The notes beneath the pieces are model-generated. The model ran no database searches. It was not told the DNA's origin and was given only the letters and a program-made list of their open reading frames with translations. A stretch of 5,536 bases of DNA from an uncultured Oscillospiraceae bacterium (GTDB taxonomy: Bacteria; Bacillota; Clostridia; Oscillospirales; Oscillospiraceae), in NCBI GenBank assembly GCA_934590505.1, contig CAKTPC010000133.1, positions 1-5,536 of the forward strand, written 5' to 3'. Position numbers and translations under genes: made by a program. Below, one piece after another: positions 5,405 through 5,536 of the stretch (positions within the stretch are counted from its first letter, which is position 1; each line of letters opens with the position of its first letter).

Positions 5405-5536
5405 TCAGCCGCGCCGCGGCGCATCGCCGCAGAACCTGACGGCCTTGCTCTTCTGCTGTTTCCCCGGCATGAGCCCCGCGGGAGCCTTGGGCTTTGCGCG
5501 CCCCGCGCTCACGCGCTTCCAGACCTCCTCAAAGCC
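5405..5536 (-). CDS. C-terminal fragment of an unrecognised protein (runs off right edge)
   Basis: On the minus strand an open frame enters from the right edge and ends at TGA (complement of 5405-5407), giving 43 visible residues. They begin GFEEVWKRVSAGRAKPKAPA and end FCGDAPRRG. The start lies outside the window. The tail is rich in Lys, Arg, Ala and Pro and looks disordered. The FEEVWKRV helix-like stretch is the only distinctive part, and I cannot assign a family. The frame is convergent with spoIIR, with only 2 bases between stop codons. The fragment is short and GC-rich, so a chance open frame is possible, but stopping right at the spoIIR end is what a real gene would do. Confidence 0.5.
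   Translation of the reverse strand, partial: GFEEVWKRVSAGRAKPKAPAGLMPGKQQKSKAVRFCGDAPRRG

Noticed and set aside
5411..5422. GC palindrome GCGCCGCGGCGC as a terminator for spoIIR
   Set aside because: There is no T-run after it, it is inside an opposing open frame, and such palindromes are expected in GC-rich coding sequence.

Overview
The window looks like chromosomal DNA from a spore-forming, fairly GC-rich member of the Clostridia (Bacillota). The main evidence is a SpoIIR homologue, a protein restricted to endospore formers, together with AGGAGG-type ribosome binding sites, sigma-A-like promoters in AT-rich gaps, and a Gram-positive style cell-surface protein with a Pro/Ser/Thr stalk. A gut-type Oscillospiraceae or a relative is a reasonable guess, but no marker here fixes the genus.

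Layout. Positions 1-179 (minus strand) hold the N-terminal fragment of an unrecognised membrane-anchored protein that runs off the left edge. A 114-base gap (180-293) carries its probable promoter and a strong intrinsic terminator for the next gene. Positions 294-1895 (minus) encode a 533-residue secreted, membrane-anchored protein made of Ig-like domains. The 250-base gap at 1896-2145 is a divergent control region with two back-to-back sigma-A-like promoters and a symmetric, repeated TTCCGT motif between them. Positions 2146-4705 (plus) carry a cytosolic GH13 alpha-glucosidase followed 4 bases later by ispE, the CDP-ME kinase of the MEP isoprenoid pathway. A terminator-like hairpin (4725-4773) then runs into the start codon of spoIIR (4776-5402, plus). 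A convergent minus-strand ORF, seen only as its last 43 codons (5405-5536), closes the window.

How the genes relate. The glucosidase and ispE are tightly spaced and should be cotranscribed and translationally coupled, although their biochemistry is unrelated. spoIIR follows in the same direction, but the hairpin that would end the upstream transcript overlaps its ribosome binding site. That junction is the most interesting regulatory structure here. I see no transposase, CRISPR array, tRNA, rRNA or phage gene, and no evidence of a wholly new multi-gene system. The surface Ig-repeat protein and the two regulatory regions are the parts most worth following up.
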